A stretch of 24,444 nucleotides of DNA from Sphingobacterium sp. UBA5670. Its GTDB lineage: Bacteria > Bacteroidota > Bacteroidia > Sphingobacteriales > Sphingobacteriaceae. A program made the position numbers and the translations under genes. Location: positions 1 to 24,444 of the forward strand of contig NZ_DIIM01000005.1 in NCBI RefSeq assembly GCF_002420705.1, given 5' to 3'. The notes below the pieces were generated by a model that was not told the DNA's origin, did not search any database, and saw nothing but the letters and a program-made list of their open reading frames with translations. Positions 1 to 7,042 of this stretch are shown here, piece by piece; the first letter of the stretch is position 1, and each line of letters opens with the position of its first letter.

Positions 1-2
1 GG

Positions 3-143
3 CTTCTTGCGTTTCTATACTTTCAAAATTTATCAGCATTAATAAAAGATGAACCTAAGTTAATAGGGCAGTTTATGCTTGAACGAAAATATAGCTATAA
101 ATTGTTTTTAGATTATATAAAGAGGTACAATAAAATTGTTTGA
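3..143 (+). CDS. 3' end of an unidentified protein gene (partial)
   Basis: The third frame is open from the window edge to a TGA at 141-143 and gives 46 residues, beginning LLAFLYFQNLS and ending YIKRYNKIV. The other two plus-strand frames stop within about 50 bases. The composition is normal for a cytosolic or membrane-associated protein, with an aromatic and Lys-rich C-terminus. A terminator-like hairpin follows at 191-222, as expected at the end of a gene. The fragment is too short to name a family and the gene's beginning lies outside the window. It could also be non-coding sequence that is open by chance. Confidence 0.45.
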   Translation, partial: LLAFLYFQNLSALIKDEPKLIGQFMLERKYSYKLFLDYIKRYNKIV

Positions 144-190
144 GCTAACAACTTGAGCGAGAGCAGTGTTTCGGAATGTTTAGTTTATTA

Positions 191-222
191 AGTTACAGGT
201 TTCATAATTGAAGCCTGTAACT
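191..222. terminator. Hairpin between convergent genes, probable bidirectional terminator
   Basis: A 13-bp stem (191-203 with 210-222, one G-T type pair) closes a 6-nt loop, ataatt. It lies between the end of the plus-strand fragment (143) and the end of the minus-strand AHSA1 gene (251). The flanks are AT-rich but there is no clean T-run on either side, so termination strength is uncertain. Confidence 0.5.
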
Positions 223-250
223 AGTTTATATAATCAAATAGTGATAAAAT

Positions 251-634
251 CTACTCTTCTGTATAAAAGTCGATCAACGAGGCGATATATGGATCTTCCC
301 ATCCATCTGAGATATTTTCAAAGTCTTCATCAGGTATATTTGTCTGCCTAATTTCTAAAGAGGTTCCTTTTTTATGTTCATGCAGCTTTAAGGTCACAAT
401 AGAAGGAGCGTCTGTCTCCCCGAAATACCATTCTTGTACAATTTTTGTGGAGGGCTCTAATTCCAAGAACCGGCCACTAATAGTTCCATCCCATAAAGAG
501 AATTCTCCATTAACAGTAGCGTCGATAGACACAAGGTCGCCTGTCCATAGACGAGCAGTAATTTCGGTCGTTAATGCAAGATACAGCTCTTCTGGAGTTG
601 CAGGAATGATTGCATATTTCTTGAATTCTTTCAT
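251..634 (-). CDS. AHSA1/SRPBCC (START-like) domain protein
   Basis: The 127-residue protein is a single SRPBCC fold resembling the Aha1 C-terminal domain. It has the typical pattern for this family: an N-terminal strand, a helix, an LWTGD segment near residues 29-33, a beta strand with LWDG near 47-50, FLELEPSTKIVQEW in the middle, and a GWEDPY segment before the C-terminal helix. Proteins of this family bind hydrophobic ligands or act as Hsp90 co-chaperone-like factors, but the ligand cannot be read from the sequence. There is no signal peptide, so it should be cytosolic. The ATG at 634 is the natural start; a TAACTTTA box ends 4 nt upstream. It is a single-gene unit, divergent from the methyltransferase at 723. 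Confidence 0.85.
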   Translation of the reverse strand: MKEFKKYAIIPATPEELYLALTTEITARLWTGDLVSIDATVNGEFSLWDGTISGRFLELEPSTKIVQEWYFGETDAPSIVTLKLHEHKKGTSLEIRQTNIPDEDFENISDGWEDPYIASLIDFYTEE

Positions 635-638
635 GGTG

Positions 639-646
639 TAAAGTTA
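639..646 (-). promoter_or_regulatory. Weak -7 box upstream of the AHSA1 gene
   Basis: Read on the minus strand this is TAACTTTA, seven of eight matches to the Bacteroidota -7 box TAnnTTTG. It ends 4 nt before the ATG at 634. No convincing TTG element is seen 19-20 nt upstream. Confidence 0.3.
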
Positions 647-671
647 CTCTTTCTTGTAATTTACCACTTAT

Positions 672-702
672 TTTGACTTCATTTTTATTTATCTTAATTT
701 TA
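672..702 (+). promoter_or_regulatory. Bacteroidota-type promoter of the rRNA methyltransferase gene
   Basis: TTTG at 672-675 is followed after exactly 19 nt by TAATTTTA at 695-702. This matches the Bacteroidota TTTG-N19-TAnnTTTG promoter except for the last base. The ATG at 723 is 20 nt downstream of the -7 box, leaving a short leader. Confidence 0.6.
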
Positions 703-722
703 TCGCAAACTATTAGGACAAC

Positions 723-2090
723 ATGAGTAATTTTCTACCGAATTCTTTAGTGAAAAAATTAGGGACCAACCCATTATTTGATACTAATGCATTTATTAAG
801 ATACACGAAGAGGGTATTCGGGCTACAGCAATACGCCTGAACCCCGATAAACTGGAGGATTGCCCGTTTCCGAATACTGGACAGGTTCCCTGGTGTAGTG
901 CTGCTTATTATCTTCAGGATCGACCAGTATTTACATTAGATCCTTTATTCCACGCTGGGGCATATTATCCACAAGATGCTTCTTCTATGTTCATAGATCA
1001 TATCAATCAAAGTTTAAATTTACACGCGTACAGTATCCGGGCGCTGGACTTATGTGCTGCCCCGGGAGGAAAGTCTACCTTATTAAATAGCAGTTTACAT
1101 GCGGAATCGCTCTTAGTTGCAAATGAAATTATTAAAACAAGGGTTACGATCCTACAAGACAACTTAATGAAATGGGGGAATGCAAATACTGTAACCACGA
1201 ATAACGATCCTGCTGCATTTAATCGTCTTCCAGGGTATTTTGATTTGATGGTTGTTGATGCGCCCTGTTCGGGGTCTGGAATGTTTAGGAAGGATGCCGA
1301 TGCCATAGATGAATGGTCTGAGGCGAATGTGAGGCTTTGCAGTGAAAGACAGCAGCGAATTTTAGGTGAAAGTTTATCGGCTTTAAAGAAGGACGGGTAT
1401 TTATACTATTCGACTTGCTCCTATTCAGAAGAGGAAAATGAGGATATTGTCGATTGGCTATTGGATAGTGGCGAATTTGAATCCATTGAAATGCCTATTG
1501 ATGAAAACTGGGGTATTGATCATACAACTTCTGCTAAACATCATGCTCATGGTTATCGTTTTTATCCCCATAAATTAGGTGGAGAGGGTTTTTTTATTGC
1601 TGTTTTGAAAAAGATAGGCGAACAGGAAACTTTCAATAGAAAGCGAATTAAGCCGGAGAAATCAGATGTACCCAAAGGGATTTTGAATAAATGGGTTGCG
1701 GATGAAGACAATTTGCATACCTTTCTTCATCATGAAGACGTCTATGTTTTCCCAAAAATGTATGAGAATGACCTGAAGTATCTCCAAAATGTACTTTACC
1801 TAAAAAATGCGGGAACGAATGTCGGGAAGCTTAATAGAAAAGAGTTGATACCAAGTCATGCATTGGCTTTAAGTAATCATTTGAAGAGGGGCTTCCAATC
1901 TGTAGAGTTGTCGCTTGAGGATGCACGCAACTACCTTAGAAAAGAGAACGTGGCCCTTGACGCAATTCCCGCAAATATTCAAGGTTGGGCTATCGCCAGT
2001 TTTCAAGGGCAATCATTGGGTTGGATGAAGGTATTGGCCAATCGCATTAATAATTATTATCCAAAGGAATTAAGGATTGTAAATTTATAA
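723..2090 (+). CDS. NOL1/NOP2/Sun family rRNA cytosine-C5 methyltransferase (RsmF-like)
   Basis: This enzyme transfers a methyl group from S-adenosylmethionine to C5 of a cytosine in ribosomal RNA. The 455 residues have the SAM-binding motif I LDLCAAPGGKST (108-119), motif IV DAPCSGSG (179-186, releasing Cys182) and motif VI STCSYS (230-235, nucleophile Cys232) followed by EEENE. Both catalytic cysteines are present, so the enzyme should be active. About 190 residues follow the catalytic domain, as in E. coli RsmF (479 residues), whose C-terminal part carries RNA-binding domains. The overall length and C-terminal extension favour RsmF over RsmB, which has an N-terminal NusB-like domain that is missing here. 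The target cytosine is not certain. The gene is monocistronic and convergent with coaBC. Confidence 0.9.
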   Translation: MSNFLPNSLVKKLGTNPLFDTNAFIKIHEEGIRATAIRLNPDKLEDCPFPNTGQVPWCSAAYYLQDRPVFTLDPLFHAGAYYPQDASSMFIDHINQSLNLHAYSIRALDLCAAPGGKSTLLNSSLHAESLLVANEIIKTRVTILQDNLMKWGNANTVTTNNDPAAFNRLPGYFDLMVVDAPCSGSGMFRKDADAIDEWSEANVRLCSERQQRILGESLSALKKDGYLYYSTCSYSEEENEDIVDWLLDSGEFESIEMPIDENWGIDHTTSAKHHAHGYRFYPHKLGGEGFFIAVLKKIGEQETFNRKRIKPEKSDVPKGILNKWVADEDNLHTFLHHEDVYVFPKMYENDLKYLQNVLYLKNAGTNVGKLNRKELIPSHALALSNHLKRGFQSVELSLEDARNYLRKENVALDAIPANIQGWAIASFQGQSLGWMKVLANRINNYYPKELRIVNL

Positions 2091-2109
2091 GATTGCAAGG
2101 GACGTTTAG

Positions 2110-2144
2110 TTCCTAAAATGAAGTGTAGGAATTGTGTTTAGGAA
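2110..2144. terminator. Possible weak convergent terminator hairpin
   Basis: TTCCTAAA (2110-2117) is repeated in inverted form as TTTAGGAA (2137-2144) with a 19-nt loop between them. It lies in the short gap between convergent genes and its right arm covers the coaBC stop codon. There is no T-run. It may be fortuitous. Confidence 0.25.
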
Positions 2145-3334
2145 AGCTCTACGATAATTGAACAGATATCTTTGGCGACTTCTTCTTTTGATTTTAGGCT
2201 AAACTCACGGGTATTTTCAGCTCGATCGATAATAGTGACCTTATTCGTGTCTGTGGCGAAGCCAGCTCCTTTATCCTGCATAGAATTGAGCACAATAAAG
2301 TCCAGGTTTTTTCGGAACAATTTGTCTTTTGCATTTTCGAACTCATTATTGGTTTCCAATGCAAATCCGATGAGTAATTGGTTTTCTCTCTTTTTAGCCC
2401 CTAAAGTAGCCAGAATGTCAGTTGTTTTCTTTAGTGGGATGGAGAATTCATTTTCTTTCTTTTTTATTTTTTGGGCAGCGACTTCAACAGGAGTATAGTC
2501 TGCCACTGCAGCGCTCATTACAACAATATCGGCAGCTTCGAAATAAGCTTCACAAGCAATCAACATTTCGGCAGCTGAAGTTACTGAGATTGTATGAACA
2601 CGATCGGGTGCAGTCAAGGCACTGGGGCCTGATACCAATGTGACGTCTGCACCAAGGGCTTCAAGTTGTTTGGCGATAGCATAACCCATTTTTCCGCTAG
2701 AATGATTGCCGATGAAGCGAACCGGGTCTATTGCTTCATAAGTGGGACCAGCAGATACTAATGCCCTTTTTCCATATAAGGGTAGTTCTTTTGTCGAAAA
2801 TTTAACAAGAAAATCTAATATTTCTTCTGGCTCTGCTAGCCGCCCTTCACCTACTAATCCGCTGGCCAGTTCTCCTTTCCCTGGGGGAATTAGGATGTTG
2901 CCATAAGAACTGAGTTTACTGATATTAGCCTGCGTGGACGGATGTTTCCACATATCTAAATCCATTGCTGGGGCAAATAGCACCGGACATTTCGCGGATA
3001 GATATACGGCTGTTAGGAGGTTGTCGCAAATTCCATTGGCCATCTTGGCAAGTGTATTTGCTGTTGCGGGAGCTACTAAAATGTAATCCGCATTTAGTGC
3101 AATTTCGACATGATTATTCCATTCCCCGGTATTCGGCTGATAATAATCTATCAAAACAGGGTTTTTAGAGAGTGTGGAAAGGGTAAGCGGAGTAATAAAT
3201 GCTGTCGCCTCTTTTGACATGATTACGTTAACTTGGGCATCTGCTTTTACAAGAAGGCGGATGAGGGATGCAATCTTGTATGCGGCAATACTGCCGCATA
3301 CAGCAATTACAATATTTTTCCCAGCTAAAGCCAT
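2138..3334 (-). CDS. coaBC: Bifunctional phosphopantothenoylcysteine decarboxylase / phosphopantothenate-cysteine ligase
   Basis: CoaBC makes 4'-phosphopantetheine for coenzyme A: CoaB joins cysteine to 4'-phosphopantothenate using CTP, and the FMN-dependent CoaC decarboxylates the product. The N-terminal CoaC domain (about 1-185) has GSIAAYK (14-20), catalytic His75 and PAMDLDMW (122-129). The CoaB domain (about 188-398) has GPTYEAIDPVRFIGN ending at Asn210, AAVADY (275-280) and the Lys289 region KIKKK. Two residues critical in E. coli Dfp differ: Asn125 of the PAMNxxMW motif is Asp here, and Cys158 is Ser158 in ELASGLVGEGR. The 398-residue length is normal. It is the last gene of bamD-rpoZ-coaBC, starting 10 nt after rpoZ. 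Confidence 0.95.
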   Translation of the reverse strand: MALAGKNIVIAVCGSIAAYKIASLIRLLVKADAQVNVIMSKEATAFITPLTLSTLSKNPVLIDYYQPNTGEWNNHVEIALNADYILVAPATANTLAKMANGICDNLLTAVYLSAKCPVLFAPAMDLDMWKHPSTQANISKLSSYGNILIPPGKGELASGLVGEGRLAEPEEILDFLVKFSTKELPLYGKRALVSAGPTYEAIDPVRFIGNHSSGKMGYAIAKQLEALGADVTLVSGPSALTAPDRVHTISVTSAAEMLIACEAYFEAADIVVMSAAVADYTPVEVAAQKIKKKENEFSIPLKKTTDILATLGAKKRENQLLIGFALETNNEFENAKDKLFRKNLDFIVLNSMQDKGAGFATDTNKVTIIDRAENTREFSLKSKEEVAKDICSIIVELS

Positions 3335-3344
3335 TTTCTAAGGA

Positions 3345-3674
3345 TTAGTCCTGCTCTTTTGAAGGATTTCTGTAGTACACTTTATCGTGTAAAAATTCAT
3401 CGATAGCAACCAAAGTAGGCTTTGGCATGCGCTCGTAATGTTTTGAAATCTCTATTTGCTCGCGGTTTTCGAATACCTCTTCCAAGTTATCGTTGTTACT
3501 TGCAAATTCTGCAAGTTTGCCGTTCAATTCTTCTTTAATGTCTACTGCAATTTGGTTCGCGCGTTTAGAAATAACTACAATAGATTCATAGAGATTGTCA
3601 GTTCCTTTGTCCAATTGTCTCAAGTCACGTGTAACTGTAGAGTTTGGAATTGAATTATTATTTTTTTGACTCAT
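3345..3674 (-). CDS. rpoZ: RNA polymerase omega subunit (RpoZ/Rpb6 type)
   Basis: The omega subunit binds the beta' subunit and helps assemble RNA polymerase. The 109-residue protein has the form seen in Bacteroidota: N-terminal RDLRQLDKGTDNLYESIVVI, then the SKRANQIAVDIKEEL helix that matches the conserved omega core (RANQI), and a C-terminal KPTLVAIDEFL segment. The ATG at 3674 is preferred because it gives this family length. An in-frame TTG at 3740 would add a poly-Lys stretch that is simply the bamD coding region read in another frame. The start lies inside the 3' end of bamD, a 17-nt overlap suggesting coupled translation, and coaBC follows after 10 nt. Confidence 0.9.
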   Translation of the reverse strand: MSQKNNNSIPNSTVTRDLRQLDKGTDNLYESIVVISKRANQIAVDIKEELNGKLAEFASNNDNLEEVFENREQIEISKHYERMPKPTLVAIDEFLHDKVYYRNPSKEQD

Positions 3675-4587
3675 CTTTTTGGGTATTTTCTTTTTCTTTT
3701 TTCGCCTTTTGTTCTTTGATATATATATCTTGCTCTGCAAGGGCCTTATTATAATCTTTCACTTGAGAGAGAGCCGTTTTAATCCCTTTTTCGGAATCTT
3801 CACGAATGGATTCTGCCTCTTTCATGTGTTTGCTATTCGGAAAATTACTTGCGAAGTTACGGTAATAATCCAAGGCTTCATCAAATCTGCTTTCTTGTTT
3901 CAGGAAGATACTTTTAGATGCGTAGATATATTGCGCTTTTAATGTTAAAAACTCAATCTCTTCTGCATATTTTGTATCCGGATATTCTTTTAGTACGTTC
4001 TGTAACGCAATAACGGCTGCTCTGTAATCATCATTAAGACCCATATCGTAATAGAGTCTCGCGTTGGCAAAAGCTTTAAGCTCAAGCTTATCTCTCAATT
4101 TCTGTATAAGATCTGATGCTTCTTTTGATCGTTCCGATTCTGGATAAAGATTGACAAAGAGCTGTAAAGCATCAATTGCTTTCTTTGTATTAGCTTGATC
4201 CAAGGTCGATCTCGGAGAATCCAAATAATAACAATAGGCATGCATAAATCTACATTCCTCTGCTCTTGGACTGTTTGGATAAACATCCGAAAAATCTTTA
4301 AAGTGATAGGCCGCTGAAGTGTAGTCTTTCAGACGGTAGTTGGCAAATGCCAAATAATAGTAAATATTTTCTGCTTCAGCTTGTCCACGGAATTTGGTCC
4401 GCAAGTCATCAAACAAAACTAATGCCTTTGTATATTTCTTTTTCTCATAAAGTTTTACGGCCTCTTCGTACTTTTGAGCGATATTATTGCTTGCGCGCAA
4501 TTTCTCAAATTTACTCTTACAACCAGTAAACACCAATAGAAACATCATGCCGGCACAGATAGCCGCTATACGCCTATTTAAAAACAT
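3658..4587 (-). CDS. bamD: Outer membrane assembly lipoprotein BamD
   Basis: BamD is the essential lipoprotein partner of BamA in inserting beta-barrel proteins into the outer membrane. The 309-residue product has a lipoprotein signal: a basic start (MFLNRR), a hydrophobic stretch and a lipobox ending VFTGC with acylated Cys23. The rest is helical TPR-type repeats, for example YEEAVKLYEKKKYTKALVLF, YYYLAFANYRLKDYTSAAYHF with PNSPRAEE, and DEALDYYRNFASNFPNSKHMKEAE, as in the YfiO family. The tail is highly charged (Lys/Glu rich) and its DNA overlaps rpoZ. It is the first gene of bamD-rpoZ-coaBC. A good promoter whose -7 box ends 4 nt before the ATG suggests a leaderless or nearly leaderless transcript. 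Confidence 0.92.
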   Translation of the reverse strand: MFLNRRIAAICAGMMFLLVFTGCKSKFEKLRASNNIAQKYEEAVKLYEKKKYTKALVLFDDLRTKFRGQAEAENIYYYLAFANYRLKDYTSAAYHFKDFSDVYPNSPRAEECRFMHAYCYYLDSPRSTLDQANTKKAIDALQLFVNLYPESERSKEASDLIQKLRDKLELKAFANARLYYDMGLNDDYRAAVIALQNVLKEYPDTKYAEEIEFLTLKAQYIYASKSIFLKQESRFDEALDYYRNFASNFPNSKHMKEAESIREDSEKGIKTALSQVKDYNKALAEQDIYIKEQKAKKEKENTQKDESKK

Positions 4588-4591
4588 TTTA

Positions 4592-4622
4592 CAAAGATAA
4601 GTGAATTTGTTATACTAATCAA
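4592..4622 (-). promoter_or_regulatory. Promoter of the bamD-rpoZ-coaBC operon
   Basis: On the minus strand TTG (4622-4620) is followed after 20 nt by TATCTTTG (4599-4592), a perfect match to the Bacteroidota -7 box TAnnTTTG. Only 4 nt (TAAA) separate the box from the bamD ATG at 4587. Confidence 0.65.
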
Positions 4623-4790
4623 TTAAATTTTACTGCGCAATATAGTTTAATAATTATTTGATCGCAAAAACAACATTTCTTATTAACATTCTTTAACTCG
4701 ATTGAACCCACTGTGCGGATGTAATGTCATATACTTGTTGTTTTTCTGCTGGTAGTGAGGGTTAAAAATATGCATTTTGAAATATTTCAT

Positions 4791-4798
4791 TATCTTTA
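4791..4798 (+). promoter_or_regulatory. Possible -7 box of the NifU-like gene
   Basis: TATCTTTA matches TAnnTTTG at seven of eight bases and lies 31 nt before the ATG at 4830. The only upstream TTTTG (4775-4779) is spaced 11 nt, which is too short. It sits in the 242-nt bamD / nifU divergent spacer, where I see no other feature I can support. Confidence 0.3.
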
Positions 4799-4829
4799 CA
4801 TATTACAATCATTGAATAGCATTAAGAGT

Positions 4830-5105
4830 ATGACTTTAAAAGAAAAAGTTGAGCAAGCATTAGATACCTTGAGACCATATTTGGAAACTGATGGCGGAAA
4901 TGTGAGTGTTGAAGAGATTACAGCGGATAATGTCGTGCGTTTAAAATTATTGGGAGCTTGCGCTTCATGTTCAATGAGCATCATGACCTTTAAGGCTGGT
5001 TTGGAGCAAGCAATTCGTAAGGCTGTTCCTGAAATCACAGCAGTGGAGGCTATCAATTTAACGGATCCCGATTCCCCAGACGCCACTTTACCATCTGCTA
5101 ATTAG
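4830..5105 (+). CDS. NifU C-terminal-domain Fe-S cluster scaffold/carrier protein
   Basis: The 91-residue protein is a stand-alone NifU C-terminal domain (Nfu type), which binds and delivers Fe-S clusters to target proteins. It shows the family pattern in full: a helix LKEKVEQALDTLRPYL, the LETDGGNV turn (18-24), and the cluster-binding LLGACASCSMS segment with Cys44 and Cys47 as CxxC, followed by the T-rich helix MTFKAGLEQAIRKAVPEI. The ATG at 4830 gives the usual domain start MTLKEK. An in-frame GTG at 4755 would add 25 residues with no family counterpart and would begin upstream of the likely -7 box. A tail of about 15 residues is acidic and probably disordered. Confidence 0.9.
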   Translation: MTLKEKVEQALDTLRPYLETDGGNVSVEEITADNVVRLKLLGACASCSMSIMTFKAGLEQAIRKAVPEITAVEAINLTDPDSPDATLPSAN

Positions 5106-5150
5106 TTTTTCTATTAACACATTTTAACGGCTAGCTCGGCTACTTTTGCT

Positions 5151-5158
5151 TAAATTTG
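5151..5158 (+). promoter_or_regulatory. -7 box directly before the CarboxypepD_reg-like gene
   Basis: TAAATTTG is a perfect TAnnTTTG box and ends 4 nt (TTTT) before the ATG at 5163, which predicts an almost leaderless transcript. No TTG element is seen at the usual 19-20 nt upstream. Confidence 0.45.
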
Positions 5159-5162
5159 TTTT

Positions 5163-5807
5163 ATGAAGTTGCTGATTTCTATATTACTCGCTGTATTTGT
5201 GCTTTTTGGCTCCTCTGCATTACGTGCTCAGGAAAAAAAGATTATCCAATATTCCGGTATCGTAACAACGGTTGGGTCAGGTCTTCCAGTGGGTTATGTG
5301 ACTGTTACAAATCTATCTTTTAGGAATGAAGCTTTTGCAGCAAATAACGAAGGTTATTTCTCTTTTGTAGCGCACGTAGGGGATACAATTCGTTTTACTT
5401 CTGTTGGTTTTGACCCTTTAGTTGTCACTATTCCTGAGGTCTCAGGAGATAAATATACCGCAAACATTATTATGCAAAACTTAGTTACGGAACTCCCGAT
5501 GGTAACACCTTACCCATGGGCAAGTATCGAAGAGTTTAATATTGCATTTATGAATCTAGACGTTTCTGAAGATAATATCGTGAGGGCAAGGAGATCATTG
5601 TCTTATGAGTCATTGGCAGCGATGGCTGCAGTCATACCGCGTGATGGTAACGAAATGCGCTCCATTAACAATGCCCAGAGCTTTAATACAATGAATAATA
5701 AAGTTATCAACCAGCGTTATGCTAATCCGTTGTTGAATCCCTTTGCATGGGGTAGTTTAATCCAGCAGATTACGAAAGGAAGTCAGAGCCGAAAAAGCTC
5801 AAATTAA
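5163..5807 (+). CDS. Exported CarboxypepD_reg-like (beta-sandwich) domain protein
   Basis: The 214-residue protein starts with a clear signal peptide (MKLLISILLAVFVLFGSSALRAQ, cleavage after about residue 23), so it acts in the periplasm or at the outer membrane. Residues of about 30-110 have the pattern of a carboxypeptidase regulatory-like beta-sandwich, as found at the N-terminus of many Bacteroidota surface proteins: IIQYSGIVTT, LPVGYVTVTN, AANNEGYFSF, and DTIRFTSVGFDPLVVTI. The second half (about 115-214) is helical and polar and I do not recognise it. There is no plug or barrel domain, so it is not a SusC-type receptor. Its stop codon directly abuts that of the convergent permease gene. 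Function is unknown. Confidence 0.75.
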   Translation: MKLLISILLAVFVLFGSSALRAQEKKIIQYSGIVTTVGSGLPVGYVTVTNLSFRNEAFAANNEGYFSFVAHVGDTIRFTSVGFDPLVVTIPEVSGDKYTANIIMQNLVTELPMVTPYPWASIEEFNIAFMNLDVSEDNIVRARRSLSYESLAAMAAVIPRDGNEMRSINNAQSFNTMNNKVINQRYANPLLNPFAWGSLIQQITKGSQSRKSSN

Positions 5808-7037
5808 TTAATCCGTAGTCTTTAATTTATTTAGCTCTCGGACACTTAGTGTAGCCGAGAAATAGGAAACCAGGCCGGAAATGCCGGTGACCGTTATGAA
5901 TACCAAAATGTAGTCACCCCATTTGCTCACCATAGGATAACTGTCAATAATTGTATTTGCTCCATCTTCTACTCGAATAATTCCATACGTTGATTGAATG
6001 TAATTAAATATGCCGCCAATCAATAAACCGAGCACACATCCAATAACAGCTATCATAAGACCTTCATAAAAGAAAATGCGCTGAATTAGACGATCAGCTC
6101 CCCCTAAGCCCTTCAGAATCGTCATATCCTTTTGTTTATCCAGTACCAACATGGTTAAGGAGCCAACAATATTAAAGATCGCAATCACACTGATTAAGGT
6201 CAGTATAAAAAAGACGACCCAGCGTTCTACACGTACATTTTTATACAATGTGGGATTTTGTTTTTCTCTATTTTTGACAATGTAATCAGCACCTATTTTC
6301 TTTTGCAATGCCTCCCCAAAGGAATTGACATCTACCCCTTCTTTTAAATAAAATTCGATAGATGAAATACGGTCATATTCCCCGAGAACTTCTTTAGCAA
6401 ATGAAATCGGGGTGATAATTAAATTGTCAAAGTCTTGTTGATAGCGCAATACTCCTCCCGGAGAAATAGAGCGGATATTGAACTCCTCAGCAGGATTGGA
6501 TGAATTTTTTACACCCTTTCTTGGGGAGTACACTTGAATCAGTTCCGAAGAGTTTTGCATTGGAATTGCTAAATTCGCCTGTACGCTTGCTCCTAGAATG
6601 GCCAGGTCGCTAGAGTCATGGGTAAGTTTGTATTGACCATGCACAACGATACTGTCGCCTGTCCTTTTACTTAGAGATTGGGGCTCGATTCCTTTTATAT
6701 TTGCTATAAATTGCCGATTTGAATATTGTAATAACACTTTCTCTTGTAGAACCTCGGTATAGTGAATCACGTTGGAATCTTTTCGTAGTTCGTTGAATAC
6801 AGTCCGTTTGCTATCAAAAAGTTTTCCTTTCTTGGGTTCAATTTTGAGCTCTGGTGCAAATTTACTGTACATAGACAGTATGAGTTGCTCCATTCCATTG
6901 AATGAAGACAACAAAATAATCAATGCAGCACTACTTACCATGACGCCAATGACACTAATGGATGAGATAATATTAATGGCATTAACTGATTTCTTTGAAA
7001 ACAGATATCTTTTAGCAAATAGAAACGGCAGATTCAT
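5808..7037 (-). CDS. FtsX/LolC-type ABC transporter permease
   Basis: The 409-residue inner-membrane protein has the MacB/FtsX permease layout: a first membrane segment at about 20-47 after an N-terminal LFAKRYLFSKKS motif, a long periplasmic domain to about 275, and three C-terminal membrane segments near 275-300, 325-350 and 373-397. The N-terminus FAKRYLFSKKSVNAINIIS and FNGMEQLI after the first segment resemble LolC/LolE, which release lipoproteins from the inner membrane. No ABC ATPase gene is adjacent, so the LolD-like partner must be elsewhere and the substrate remains an inference. The gene starts 5 nt after the MBL hydrolase stop and is probably co-transcribed with it. Confidence 0.85.
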   Translation of the reverse strand: MNLPFLFAKRYLFSKKSVNAINIISSISVIGVMVSSAALIILLSSFNGMEQLILSMYSKFAPELKIEPKKGKLFDSKRTVFNELRKDSNVIHYTEVLQEKVLLQYSNRQFIANIKGIEPQSLSKRTGDSIVVHGQYKLTHDSSDLAILGASVQANLAIPMQNSSELIQVYSPRKGVKNSSNPAEEFNIRSISPGGVLRYQQDFDNLIITPISFAKEVLGEYDRISSIEFYLKEGVDVNSFGEALQKKIGADYIVKNREKQNPTLYKNVRVERWVVFFILTLISVIAIFNIVGSLTMLVLDKQKDMTILKGLGGADRLIQRIFFYEGLMIAVIGCVLGLLIGGIFNYIQSTYGIIRVEDGANTIIDSYPMVSKWGDYILVFITVTGISGLVSYFSATLSVRELNKLKTTD

Positions 7038-7042
7038 GGCTA

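Noticed and set aside
3675..3740. Longer rpoZ form starting at TTG 3740
   Set aside because: The extra 22 residues are a Lys-rich run created by the bamD frame, and no omega subunit has such an extension.
4683..4698. A second TTAACA / TTAACT pair in the bamD-nifU spacer, resembling a Pho box
   Set aside because: The repeats are 10 bp apart instead of 11, the second differs in its last base, and no phosphate gene or matching -7 box is adjacent.
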